Both the position numbers and the translations under genes were made by a program. Positions 13,401 to 20,536 of a stretch of 20,536 nucleotides of DNA are shown piece by piece. Source of the DNA: a virus. The notes below the pieces were generated by a model. The model searched no databases. It was not told the origin of the DNA and saw only the letters and a program-made list of their open reading frames with translations. The stretch lies in IMG/VR virus record IMGVR_UViG_3300020165_000195, positions 1 to 20,536 of that record; one strand, written 5' to 3'. Numbering within the stretch: position 1 is the stretch's first letter; every line of letters starts with the position of its first letter.

Positions 13401-16400
13401 AGCGTCTATTACTAAAGGGTTGCGACCTTTTTTTATATAGACAGGATAAATATGCCCTCTATGATTCCCTTCTGATTCTTCAAGTAATGACCCTCCGGCA
13501 GGGTCAGATCCTGCGTATTGGTTTGCAACCTCGCTGTTATCTGTCAAATAAATGCCAGCACTTCTGTGACCAACTTTAAAGTTTCTATACCCCATTAGGG
13601 TTTCTTTGCCAGACACTAAAGAGCCATGGTAATAAACAGTATCCGTATCAAACCCCTGAGCCTTAGCTTGCATCATTCGCTCAGGGTTTCTTCGAGGTGG
13701 TGAGCTTAGGAAAGCTACTTCTTGAGGAGGAACCCCAAGCTTCTTGGAGTTCTTTTGAATAAAGAGATTTAACTTGGTATCACGAGCTTCAGCTAGGCTT
13801 TTTGCGATTCCTTCAGCTTGCTGGAAATCACTAAGGCGCTGTTTGATAGACCCATGCGCTCGTTGAATTCTCGCGTTTCCTTGCCGCGTAAGATCTGACG
13901 CGGGACTTTTCCTTCGTAACGCGGCAATGATTTGCTTTTCGGTGAGGTCTCTGACCTTTCCATTTTGTTTCCTCTGGACTTTGCCAATTAGTTCTTGAGC
14001 TTGTTCAGTATATAAAGATTCTTTGAAAGAAGCAAAAACATCGTCGTAGTTTTGAATTTCAGAATAGCCAGCAGGTTGCCACTGAGCGTCTTTAGTGCCG
14101 ATATTAGTTATGCCTGAATCATCAACAACCAATATCTGGTCAGCCGCTAAAGCAATCTCATTCATATCTGGCGTGACAGGATCAAACGTCTCTTGATCAA
14201 AAGCCAAAACATTAAACTCGTAACCATTCGGGTAACGAGTAAAGTTAACCTCAACCCCTTCCGGCAATGCGTTAGCAAATGCTTCTATCTGATCTCTTGA
14301 GAGAGCATCTAAGGTTTCTACGAACACCTGACTGGTTTCCGTGTAACCCTCTCTAAGTCCGTCAGCGATATCGATAATGTGTGACGCAGGAACTGCATCC
14401 TGATCCCACTGCTTAGACAGTGAAGTCATTAGAACATTTAATTGATCACTTGTTACAGAAGCCGGAACAGGCACTCGAATATTGGGAGATACATCACCCT
14501 CATAAGTACCACCCACAGCAAGAGGAACGCCTCCTGTTGAGGTGGAAACTCTTGTGGGCTTGGCATCAACCTTAGACAGACCGAGAGCCTTAAAGTACGC
14601 TGTGAATGGATTGGTTGCGCCCTGAGAAGACTTATTTAAAAGCGTGGCAAAAATAGAGTGGTACTCATCGGCAATTTTTTGGTCGTTCTGCTCAATTGCG
14701 GCATCAAATACTGCTCTGGCGTCCTTACCTATATCATTGCGAAGGCTGTTAATTTCAGCGGTAATAGTTCTTTTTTCTCGGAAAGTAGCCGTTGTAGGGC
14801 TTAGTGCCGCAGGAACTCTTGGGTCTAGCAGTATTTCTTTAGTAATTTTGTCGTCAGGAACCGCTATACCAGCTTCCTTTAATATCTGTATTGCGCCTTT
14901 TCTGTCTCTTCGACCAGATGAGTCTTTTCGTAAGAGCGACATACTGTAGTCATCAACATCATTTACTCCACCAGATATTTCCTCAGCAGAGGCTGATTGA
15001 TAGGCGGCTAAAGCATCCGCGTCAGACACGCCTTCAGCATTCTTGTCTTGAATAAATTCATTTTTGTATCTTTGCTCAACCCAGCCAAGAGCCTGTAATT
15101 GCCATGTTTCGTATGGTTGCGCTCCATCAGGAAGATTGGCGTTTAGTTTATCTCTTAACCCTATATAGAACCGCGACATCACCTCATACAACTCAGGGTT
15201 CTTGCCAATGGATTCGCCGTCAGTATTAAATGTTGCGGCTACCTGTCTATCGTTTGTTGATAGGGTGGGCTTAGACATACCAAGAACTAAATGCATCGTG
15301 CCGCCAAAGGAACCTGTTTTTAATCCTTCAAGATCAGAAGTTTTTAGGGCATCCGTTACGTTTTTCTTAATAACAAGATCGTTATCTATTGGCTTACCTT
15401 GCAAATAATTAGCGTAACTCGCAATAGTGCGATGCATGTTTACAAAAGGGTTTGCTACAGGACTTGTTGCCGCCACGACAGATATAAATTGTTTTATCTC
15501 TTTGTTTGATAAATCAGGTAATACTTCTCGCATAGCTTCCGCTGAAACTTCATACCAGTACCTTGCATTATCAGATAGCTGAAGCGCACGATCCCAGAAC
15601 TCAACCGTATTAGCATTAATGCCCAAACGCTCTACCGTCTGCTTGGCTAGATTACCAACCTGCCCCTCCGCATTAGTGTCTGTTAGGCGAATAGCCTCAT
15701 CAAAAATTGAATCAAGATCCGCTTGAGGTATATCAAGACCATCTCCACGACGAGACAAATCAAGGTCTGAGTATCTTCCTCCAGAAATTGTTTTAAGAGG
15801 CTGTCCTTCTTTGTACTCGCCAGCAATTCTTTCGCTGTAGGGGATATGCTTTTGAAGCTGAACTAATGATCGAACTTTTGCTTGATTGTAGGCAGGGTCA
15901 ATTTCTTGAAGCCTATTTAAACTTTCCTGCTCTTTAGCTGGCGAAAAAAGAAAGTCATCATCAAAGGATGCAAGATCATCTTCAATATCTAGCTGACTTA
16001 CCTCTTCATCTAATCGCTGTTCTTCTCTGGCTTGTTGCTCTTGAAAATCGGAGTCTAGTTGTACAGGCTGTCCAGTATCGACCCTGTCTTCACGTTCGGG
16101 CGATCCTTCCACGATGGGACTGGCTTTTTCCTGACGAGCGCCATCTCCGCGAGAGAGTTGATCTCCTTCTCGGTCTTGAACTTGAACGCCTCTGGACTCG
16201 GCTCGTGACCGAACTTCTTCTTGTACTGTTCCAAGCTCTCCGACAGTGGCTTCGGCTTGATTGTCATTTTGGGCATTTTGATTAGTCTCCTTTGAAGGCT
16301 CTCTGAGCAACTTCACAAGATAATTATACGTTGTTGGGGCTGAACTTTCGAGTAGCTCAGGATTAGAGTGCAATACTGCAAACGCTTGAGCAAACGCCTC

Positions 16401-18854
16401 TTTCTTTAATACGTTAATCGCTGACTCAGCTTTATCAGGTCTAGCATTGACCCAGCTAAATATATGCCCAAACGGATACGACATCTCTCTACCAAGCTCA
16501 GTCTTTTGCTCATAGTTTTGACCAAGCTCAAATAAGACATCACCAAGCTCAACGTCTAAACCATTGGCTCCCATCTCGTTTATCTCGGCATAAAACTCCA
16601 CGCTGTTGTCTGTAATGTTGTTATTAACGTCAAACGCATGACCAATTTCATGAGCAATGGTGTAGCGAATTTTTTCGGCGTCACTAGCATTATTAGCCAG
16701 ATTGTTAACATAGCCTTTCTTTAAAGAAACATAGCCAGCGTTCATGCTGTAGGAGCCATCACTATTCTTCATGCTGGGGTGTGACGCAGGGTCATGTATC
16801 CCTATGCCTTGGAAGTCGTTTAAAACCGACTTAGGCATACCCATTTCAATAAGATCCACAACGGCATTTAAGATTTCGTTTTTAGGGGCATCATCACCGT
16901 AAAACTCTTCAGCACCAACTACAGGATTACCATCCACTACTTCTGGATTTGCAATACTTAAAGTGGTTTTTAATCGCTCTTCATCGATAGGCGTTCTTTC
17001 CGCGCCTAGCTCCTTATTAACTTCAGCTATGGCTTCCGGTAAGGAAACTTGAGCAGGTCTTCTTACTGAGCCAACATACTTAGATTCAGAAAAAAACTTT
17101 TTATCTGTCGGCTTAAACAGCATTGATGATTGAACAGACTCTTCAATCTCTAAAACAGCAGACTGGTTATCGGTCTCTGGCAGTAATTCAGCAACCTCTA
17201 GCGCCTCATCAACTGAGACTTCATCGTTAATTGGTGTGCCAGACTCCGCACCTCTTTGTACAATCACTTCTTGGATTGAGACAGGTAAATCGTCTAATGG
17301 TATTAACGTACCTGTGTAGCCCTGAGGTTTGTTTATTTGCGCCTCAATGCGCTGTACTATCTCAGGTTCTCTTATTGTTTTGTTTTTACCTTTCTCATCC
17401 CTTACAGCAAGACTAATAGGGTTTCCTTTATCGTCTCTTCGTATTGTGGTGAGGGTAAGTTCTTTTCCCCGCAAAATAAATTTTTTGCTTTCAGGATCAA
17501 TTGTTACATCGTTTTCAAAAACAACATTTTCGTCTGTCGGGATAATACCCAACTGCTCTGGTGACTGTGCTTCACCGCTTTCAATGAAGATATCTTCATC
17601 CTGAGATACAACAAAAAATCCTTCATCTCTTTTTGTTAAAACACCTTTTACACCCTCATAAGTAACGTCCTGTCCAGATAGAGAGTCTAGAGAAGGGGCT
17701 TTGTCTTGAGGAAGGTCAATAACCTCTGTCTGTTCAGTTTTTTGAGGTTCGTTTTGGACTGGCTCTTCTTCAGCAAGACGTTGATCAGGAATCTTATTAG
17801 CGTCACCATCATATTCCAAAAGATTTGTAGGCGAACTTATTTCACTGCGCGGATCTTTCGCTATACCGGAAACACCACCTATTGCCGCACCGCCGATGAT
17901 TCCCGCAACTGCTGAGTTAAGATATTGTGAAAGCTTATCTTCCGAAGTCATTCTCTCAAGCCAAGAATCTTCTATTTCAGGATTGTCGCTTCTGATATAT
18001 TCAAGGGTAGCGTTTTGTATAACCTCTTGCAGTCCCTCAACAACGCCCTCCGCTCCGGCGCTTTTAGCTCCCTGTTTTATAATTCTTTTAGCCATGCTGG
18101 GTTGCTTGGCTATGTTTCCAGCTATCGCCTCTGAGGCGTCCTTAAATGTCTTTTGAGGCAATATTCGTTTTAATGCTCTCATTGGGGTGTACTGATCTAA
18201 AGCGCCGCTTGCTACACCTGTAATTAAGGCGGCTATTGGGGCTTCTTCACCACCTTCTTCTAATACTTTTGTAAACGATTCACCAGCGCCAGCGGCTGTA
18301 CCGAAAGCAAGCGCACCACCTATCTGCCCCCTTACTGCCTTTTTGCCAAGCGCCTCCTGACCTGCCTTTGTTTTTGCAAAGTTTTTTGCGCCCTGTCTTT
18401 TGGCTAACTTCTGCGCTGAAGGCTTTATCGCCTTATCCATCGCTTTGGCGGCAATCTTTTTTAAACCACCTTTTGCTATTGCTCCACCTGCCGCACCACT
18501 GAGTCCACCGCCAAGCAAGCTAGAGCCTAAATTACCGATAATGTATGCAGTGTAATTAATGCCATCAACGAACCCATCGATCTCTTCTAGGCTACCAACT
18601 GCGGCTTCATTTCTCATTGCATCAGTCATTTGCTCGTTGTAATACTGCATGCCATCAACGAACCACTCATCATTGCCAAACAAGCTACCAGCCAAGGCTT
18701 TACCGCCACCGCCAATAAGCCCTTGAAGCTGATCAATGCCAGCACTAAAGCCCTTACCTATCTCGCTTAAAGGGTTGGTATCCTCTTCTCTATCCTTGCT
18801 GACCCTAAGAGAGGTCGGCTTGCGCGAGGCATATAGGTTTTCGGAATAAAGCAT
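10431..18854 (-). CDS. Giant polyvalent virion protein: metalloprotease + ADP-ribosyltransferase-like + LPD38-like domains
   Basis: A 2807-residue protein of the phage polyvalent type, thought to be packaged and ejected with the DNA. Residues about 40-340 are Gly/Ala-rich and hydrophobic (SSLLGGGLSGAAGGAIAKGG), suggesting membrane insertion. Small beta-rich segments follow (~390-500). A zinc-metallopeptidase motif HEIGH lies at 735-739 (TIAHEIGHAFDV). A low-complexity charged linker runs ~850-965. A helical unknown domain spans ~1040-1290 (ARYWYEVSAEAM, ATSPVANPF). An ART-like domain spans ~1725-1900: VYYHGS with H1743, AGIYLTDNSEVANQYAG, and E1858 in IFENLN. The C-terminal ~600 residues resemble LPD38 (FVSFPAEIIRTSFNMFKYL near 2445). 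Motifs FLFSP, FLSSPPR and LLSSPPR punctuate the linkers. ATG 18854 has GGAG about 7 nt upstream. I see no lysozyme or transglycosylase motif. Confidence 0.88.
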   Translation of the reverse strand: MLYSENLYASRKPTSLRVSKDREEDTNPLSEIGKGFSAGIDQLQGLIGGGGKALAGSLFGNDEWFVDGMQYYNEQMTDAMRNEAAVGSLEEIDGFVDGINYTAYIIGNLGSSLLGGGLSGAAGGAIAKGGLKKIAAKAMDKAIKPSAQKLAKRQGAKNFAKTKAGQEALGKKAVRGQIGGALAFGTAAGAGESFTKVLEEGGEEAPIAALITGVASGALDQYTPMRALKRILPQKTFKDASEAIAGNIAKQPSMAKRIIKQGAKSAGAEGVVEGLQEVIQNATLEYIRSDNPEIEDSWLERMTSEDKLSQYLNSAVAGIIGGAAIGGVSGIAKDPRSEISSPTNLLEYDGDANKIPDQRLAEEEPVQNEPQKTEQTEVIDLPQDKAPSLDSLSGQDVTYEGVKGVLTKRDEGFFVVSQDEDIFIESGEAQSPEQLGIIPTDENVVFENDVTIDPESKKFILRGKELTLTTIRRDDKGNPISLAVRDEKGKNKTIREPEIVQRIEAQINKPQGYTGTLIPLDDLPVSIQEVIVQRGAESGTPINDEVSVDEALEVAELLPETDNQSAVLEIEESVQSSMLFKPTDKKFFSESKYVGSVRRPAQVSLPEAIAEVNKELGAERTPIDEERLKTTLSIANPEVVDGNPVVGAEEFYGDDAPKNEILNAVVDLIEMGMPKSVLNDFQGIGIHDPASHPSMKNSDGSYSMNAGYVSLKKGYVNNLANNASDAEKIRYTIAHEIGHAFDVNNNITDNSVEFYAEINEMGANGLDVELGDVLFELGQNYEQKTELGREMSYPFGHIFSWVNARPDKAESAINVLKKEAFAQAFAVLHSNPELLESSAPTTYNYLVKLLREPSKETNQNAQNDNQAEATVGELGTVQEEVRSRAESRGVQVQDREGDQLSRGDGARQEKASPIVEGSPEREDRVDTGQPVQLDSDFQEQQAREEQRLDEEVSQLDIEDDLASFDDDFLFSPAKEQESLNRLQEIDPAYNQAKVRSLVQLQKHIPYSERIAGEYKEGQPLKTISGGRYSDLDLSRRGDGLDIPQADLDSIFDEAIRLTDTNAEGQVGNLAKQTVERLGINANTVEFWDRALQLSDNARYWYEVSAEAMREVLPDLSNKEIKQFISVVAATSPVANPFVNMHRTIASYANYLQGKPIDNDLVIKKNVTDALKTSDLEGLKTGSFGGTMHLVLGMSKPTLSTNDRQVAATFNTDGESIGKNPELYEVMSRFYIGLRDKLNANLPDGAQPYETWQLQALGWVEQRYKNEFIQDKNAEGVSDADALAAYQSASAEEISGGVNDVDDYSMSLLRKDSSGRRDRKGAIQILKEAGIAVPDDKITKEILLDPRVPAALSPTTATFREKRTITAEINSLRNDIGKDARAVFDAAIEQNDQKIADEYHSIFATLLNKSSQGATNPFTAYFKALGLSKVDAKPTRVSTSTGGVPLAVGGTYEGDVSPNIRVPVPASVTSDQLNVLMTSLSKQWDQDAVPASHIIDIADGLREGYTETSQVFVETLDALSRDQIEAFANALPEGVEVNFTRYPNGYEFNVLAFDQETFDPVTPDMNEIALAADQILVVDDSGITNIGTKDAQWQPAGYSEIQNYDDVFASFKESLYTEQAQELIGKVQRKQNGKVRDLTEKQIIAALRRKSPASDLTRQGNARIQRAHGSIKQRLSDFQQAEGIAKSLAEARDTKLNLFIQKNSKKLGVPPQEVAFLSSPPRRNPERMMQAKAQGFDTDTVYYHGSLVSGKETLMGYRNFKVGHRSAGIYLTDNSEVANQYAGSDPAGGSLLEESEGNHRGHIYPVYIKKGRNPLVIDASESDNAFDIPHPFDSQANPTSTDVVVNRAFKRGYDQVIFENLNDPVFINATGPRSTVVVFPQGSPNIRSVNAQFDPAKAQSDDLLSSPPRQESAPNLTPEEANAAQNARIREEKSFIDKATDWASRTFRRNLAPQGLLNDEVFESKIKRDGEIGAVEIDIRMHIASYDEAIKNAYPEGTDVPESLLNDALQVPVDQLESLDLPKAVKEVIGRMRRYIDKYSADYSTVIQSQLDALDSETQTKEIEAKQSLLSTFKSNLGKYLNRSYRAFDDPNWAKSVPDNVLDDAKAYLERNGATNVERVINTILKEGTAFDGIGSFIVNSKLGAKDLSILKKKNNTIAPEILALLGEYKEPRINFVKTATKLSRLVFNHKFLEQVKQQGEGVFLFTAETAPSDAYVKLAADQSSVMAPLNGFFVTPELKQGFDEANGLDSLDGMYRNIVALNSIVKYGKTVIAPTTIARNFMSAGFFTIANGHFDWSKTQKSIAVYKSYMNSVGGELAYIRELKRLGVIYDTPVAGELIKAMEDSGIDALQNDLVGSEMAKGKLGKAKSEMQRWASKAAKFYQFGDDFWKIVGFQNEMDLLMEAKGLSYEEAAPIAAERIRNTYPTYSLIGRAMQQLRRFPLAGTFVSFPAEIIRTSFNMFKYLKQDMADPDMRASAHRRLAGMALVSGGIYAIQAAAFAAWDVSEEEEEAIRLMSPEWSRNSNIVVTGRDEKGDLEYIDLTYLDPYAYWKRPINALLRDQPVDDALAQSAQEMLSPFFGKDISAGTVFNLMINEKDSGGRIYNPADTASNITVDMTGFMIKNMAPSALQNANRIGKAFFGEVSKSGKKYEMRDEMLALVGFRATTFDPKVSLHFKAYEFNQDKRDATSLLTSTFRDPNEVSNGDLINAFERASRARREGFERMIKLVSAARSSGLTDTELMMVLRSNGVTRKDARSLVRGDYEAWAMSDSTLKNTIKKSDLLFGEAKGREFEERWKLIQQLLATES
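16055..16276 (-). CDS. Nested overlapping gene inside the polyvalent gene (73 aa)
   Basis: A 73-codon frame on the same strand as the giant gene, shifted by one base and entirely inside it (host codons about 860-934). The ATG at 16274-16276 has a strong AAAGGAG 10 nt upstream. The product looks like a real folded protein: MPKMTIKPKPLSESLEQYKK, then KFGHEPSPEAFKF, INSLAEMALVRKKPVP, SWKDRPNVKTGSILDSLYN, with spaced aromatic, Pro and Gly residues. By contrast the giant protein here is low-complexity Glu/Arg/Gln/Asp text, as expected of an overprinted linker. Its function is unknown; a small virion or scaffold-type protein is plausible. The main doubt is that no conservation test could be run. 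Confidence 0.6.
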   Translation of the reverse strand: MPKMTIKPKPLSESLEQYKKKFGHEPSPEAFKFKTEKEINSLAEMALVRKKPVPSWKDRPNVKTGSILDSLYN

Positions 18855-18886
18855 TCAATGCTCCGTAAGATTGGGAGAAAATTTGT

Positions 18887-20431
18887 TTAAAATACTGTTG
18901 GAACATTGGGTGCTTGCTCGCCGTAAGCACCGTAAACTTGAGAGCCAAAAATCCTATCTTGAAACTTCCGCCAGCCGTCCGCGTCATCTACAATAATTTT
19001 TGACTTATCTTTGCTTAAACCCATGTATGTCCTTGCTTCCATTACCTGAGAGTCGGTCAACGGTCTATACTCCTCTCCTTTACTTTTATATTTGCGCTGA
19101 AAAAGTGACTCAAGCCTAGTGACTGCCGGTAATGATCTTGTTTGAGCAATTTCGCCAGCAGTTTCATCTCTGTAACTTATAGGGATAGAATCTCCAGTAA
19201 GAAGCTGATGTCTAATGTATTCTTTTTTTAATTTAGGATCTTGAGCTAATTCTCCAAAAGTTTTATTTGAGCCTTGCATGACCTTTTGATCTGCCCTAAA
19301 TTCCAACCTTTCATCAAAAAGCTGTTCCGCTTCATTCATTGCCCTAACATAAGATGGGCGGTCATATTGACCATTCTTGCGGTACTGTGCTTCTGCCATT
19401 CCGTTGTACAATGCTTCTTTATTTTTTGAAATTTCAGAACTGTAATGAACCATACCAGCAAATCCGCCAGTAAATTCTTCGGCATTAATTTTTACAGCCA
19501 GTCCATTTGACTCCCTTCCCTCGGTTGCTGGTGCTATATATTTTGTTATCCGACCCTCCTTGTCCTTTACTCGCACAAGAACCGATACTCCGATAGATCC
19601 ATCTGAATTAGCAACAATGTCGTAGGCTTCCTTAGAGATAATCTCGTACTCTCCTGTCCTAAAATTTGGAGGAGCGTTAGTAAATGGATGTGGTTGACCT
19701 TCAACCGTAGCTGGAATAATTTCTCCAATACCTTTAGTATTTTTAGAAATTAAAATGTTTGTGCCGCCTAAAATATTTTCTTTATTAGACAGATCCTGTC
19801 CGCTTGCAAATACCTGTATGTCCTTTGATACGTTTTGAGCAACCTCAGGAGTAAACGGATTCAAAGCACCCTTAATAGATAGAACGCTATTATCTGTTGC
19901 CTGAATAGCTTGGTTGAATGCCCCAGCATTAGTGTCATTTAAACCCTCTACCGGAACTTCAAATGCTAAAAGATTGTTAGCGGCTTGACCGGCGGCTACA
20001 ATCTTTTCTTCTTTTACCCTGTCTGTTTTCTTTTGGTCTAAAGCCGCGTTTTCCTTATCAAATATTGTCTGTTTATTTGCTGAGTCTATTTTGTTTTGTG
20101 CAAGCTTTGCCTTGAGTTCGGGGTTTGTTTCAGGATTTAAGAGGCTTTTCTTATAAGCTAACTCTTTTTCACGAAAGGTATTATTTAAGTCTCTTTGATC
20201 GGCGGCTGTTTTAAGATCAGTCGCTCTGTTTGTAGCCGCTAAAGCATCTCGATTAGTTCTATAGTCAAGGTCAGCCTGTCGGTCTTTTCGGCGCTCTTTT
20301 CGATCTTCATCTCTAAGTCTTAGTTCTTCTTCAGCAAGTTCTTGCCTAGCAAAATTATCTTGTACATTAGATACAAGACCAAAACCTTGAGTGAATCCGT
20401 CTGCAAAACCACCATATTTATTAAGTGCCAT
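18887..20431 (-). CDS. Internal virion / ejection-type coiled-coil protein
   Basis: A 514-residue protein not assigned to a named family. It begins MALNKYGGFADGFTQGFGLV, a Gly/Phe-rich lead common at the start of phage internal virion proteins, followed by a long charged coiled coil (about residues 28-150; RQELAEEELRLRDEDRKERR) and a more globular region (~155-500, with GGTNILISKNTKGIGEIIP and VRVKDKEGRITKYIAP). There is no signal peptide or enzyme motif. It lies 32 nt upstream of the polyvalent gene in the same direction, so the two are probably co-expressed and co-packaged. ATG 20431 has AGGT about 8 nt upstream. A structural or DNA-ejection role is inferred from context. Confidence 0.75.
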   Translation of the reverse strand: MALNKYGGFADGFTQGFGLVSNVQDNFARQELAEEELRLRDEDRKERRKDRQADLDYRTNRDALAATNRATDLKTAADQRDLNNTFREKELAYKKSLLNPETNPELKAKLAQNKIDSANKQTIFDKENAALDQKKTDRVKEEKIVAAGQAANNLLAFEVPVEGLNDTNAGAFNQAIQATDNSVLSIKGALNPFTPEVAQNVSKDIQVFASGQDLSNKENILGGTNILISKNTKGIGEIIPATVEGQPHPFTNAPPNFRTGEYEIISKEAYDIVANSDGSIGVSVLVRVKDKEGRITKYIAPATEGRESNGLAVKINAEEFTGGFAGMVHYSSEISKNKEALYNGMAEAQYRKNGQYDRPSYVRAMNEAEQLFDERLEFRADQKVMQGSNKTFGELAQDPKLKKEYIRHQLLTGDSIPISYRDETAGEIAQTRSLPAVTRLESLFQRKYKSKGEEYRPLTDSQVMEARTYMGLSKDKSKIIVDDADGWRKFQDRIFGSQVYGAYGEQAPNVPTVF

Positions 20432-20440
20432 CTTGATAAC

Positions 20441-20536
20441 CTAATCGAATAATTTGTTAAGTAAAAATGCTACGCCAAGACCAATTGCTACTGGTGCGGC
20501 TATTGTTCCAAGAGTCGCCATCCCTCCGCTAGATCC
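20441..20536 (-). CDS. C-terminal end of a hydrophobic virion protein, cut by window edge
   Basis: The last 31 codons of a minus-strand gene whose start lies beyond the window. The visible tail is GSSGGMATLGTIAAP then VAIGLGVAFLLNKLFD, a Gly/Ala-rich hydrophobic segment that could span a membrane. The TAG at 20441-20443 is 10 nt before the start of the 514-residue gene, so it is in the same late operon. It may be another internal virion protein, but too little is visible to name it. Confidence 0.6.
   Translation of the reverse strand, partial: GSSGGMATLGTIAAPVAIGLGVAFLLNKLFD

Noticed and set aside
13793-13987. A 64-codon out-of-frame minus-strand frame inside the polyvalent gene
   Set aside because: The product is Lys/Ser/Arg-rich without protein-like spacing of hydrophobics, and I see no clear Shine-Dalgarno, unlike the 16055-16276 frame.
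10431-18854. Lytic transglycosylase or N4-type RNA polymerase in the giant protein
   Set aside because: I found no SLT-type catalytic pattern and no RNA polymerase motifs; the recognisable parts are the HEIGH metalloprotease, ART-like and LPD38-like regions.

Overview
The window looks like part of a temperate tailed phage genome, most likely podovirus-like, infecting a gammaproteobacterium (possibly marine). The evidence is a T7-style fused primase-helicase, a YqaJ/annealase/SSB recombination cassette, a tyrosine integrase beside a 48-nt piece of tRNA-Gly(GCC), and a 2807-residue polyvalent virion protein. The tRNA piece closely resembles the gammaproteobacterial 3' half. Phage genes lie on both sides of it, so it reads as attP of an unintegrated (or circularly permuted) genome rather than a prophage end. 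The host assignment is inference.

Layout. (1) 1-4617, minus strand: a tightly overlapping replication and nuclease operon. In reading order it encodes a winged-helix replication initiator, primase-helicase, coiled-coil protein, small XRE regulator, Ref-type HNH nuclease, DUF3310 protein, PD-(D/E)XK nuclease, a hypothetical protein, and a second PD-(D/E)XK-like protein cut by the window edge. Two sets of short tandem repeats lie inside the initiator gene, in the position of lambda's origin in gene O. (2) 4618-4896: divergent control region. (3) 4897-8729, plus strand: a repressor-like HTH protein, then a promoter and a cassette of annealase, exonuclease, SSB-like protein, a CsrA-like protein and small unknowns. 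(4) 8807-10084: integrase and a compact attP with a tRNA core, two IHF-consensus sites in opposite orientation and repeated arm-type motifs. (5) 10084-10430: a small membrane-anchored protein candidate and a hairpin. (6) 10431-20536, minus strand: virion/ejection module, with the giant polyvalent protein, a 514-residue coiled-coil protein and the C-terminal end of a hydrophobic protein.

How it fits together. The initiator probably opens the origin inside its own gene and the primase-helicase extends forks. The annealase, exonuclease and SSB would perform recombination, helped by Ref and PD-(D/E)XK nucleases. The repressor-like protein and divergent operators probably control entry into this programme, and integrase acts on attP. 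The polyvalent protein carries a zinc-metalloprotease motif, an ADP-ribosyltransferase-like domain and an LPD38-like C-terminal region. It would be packaged and ejected with the DNA to act early on the host.

The most unusual candidate is a 73-codon gene in another frame inside the polyvalent gene (16055-16276). It has a strong Shine-Dalgarno sequence and sits over a low-complexity linker.
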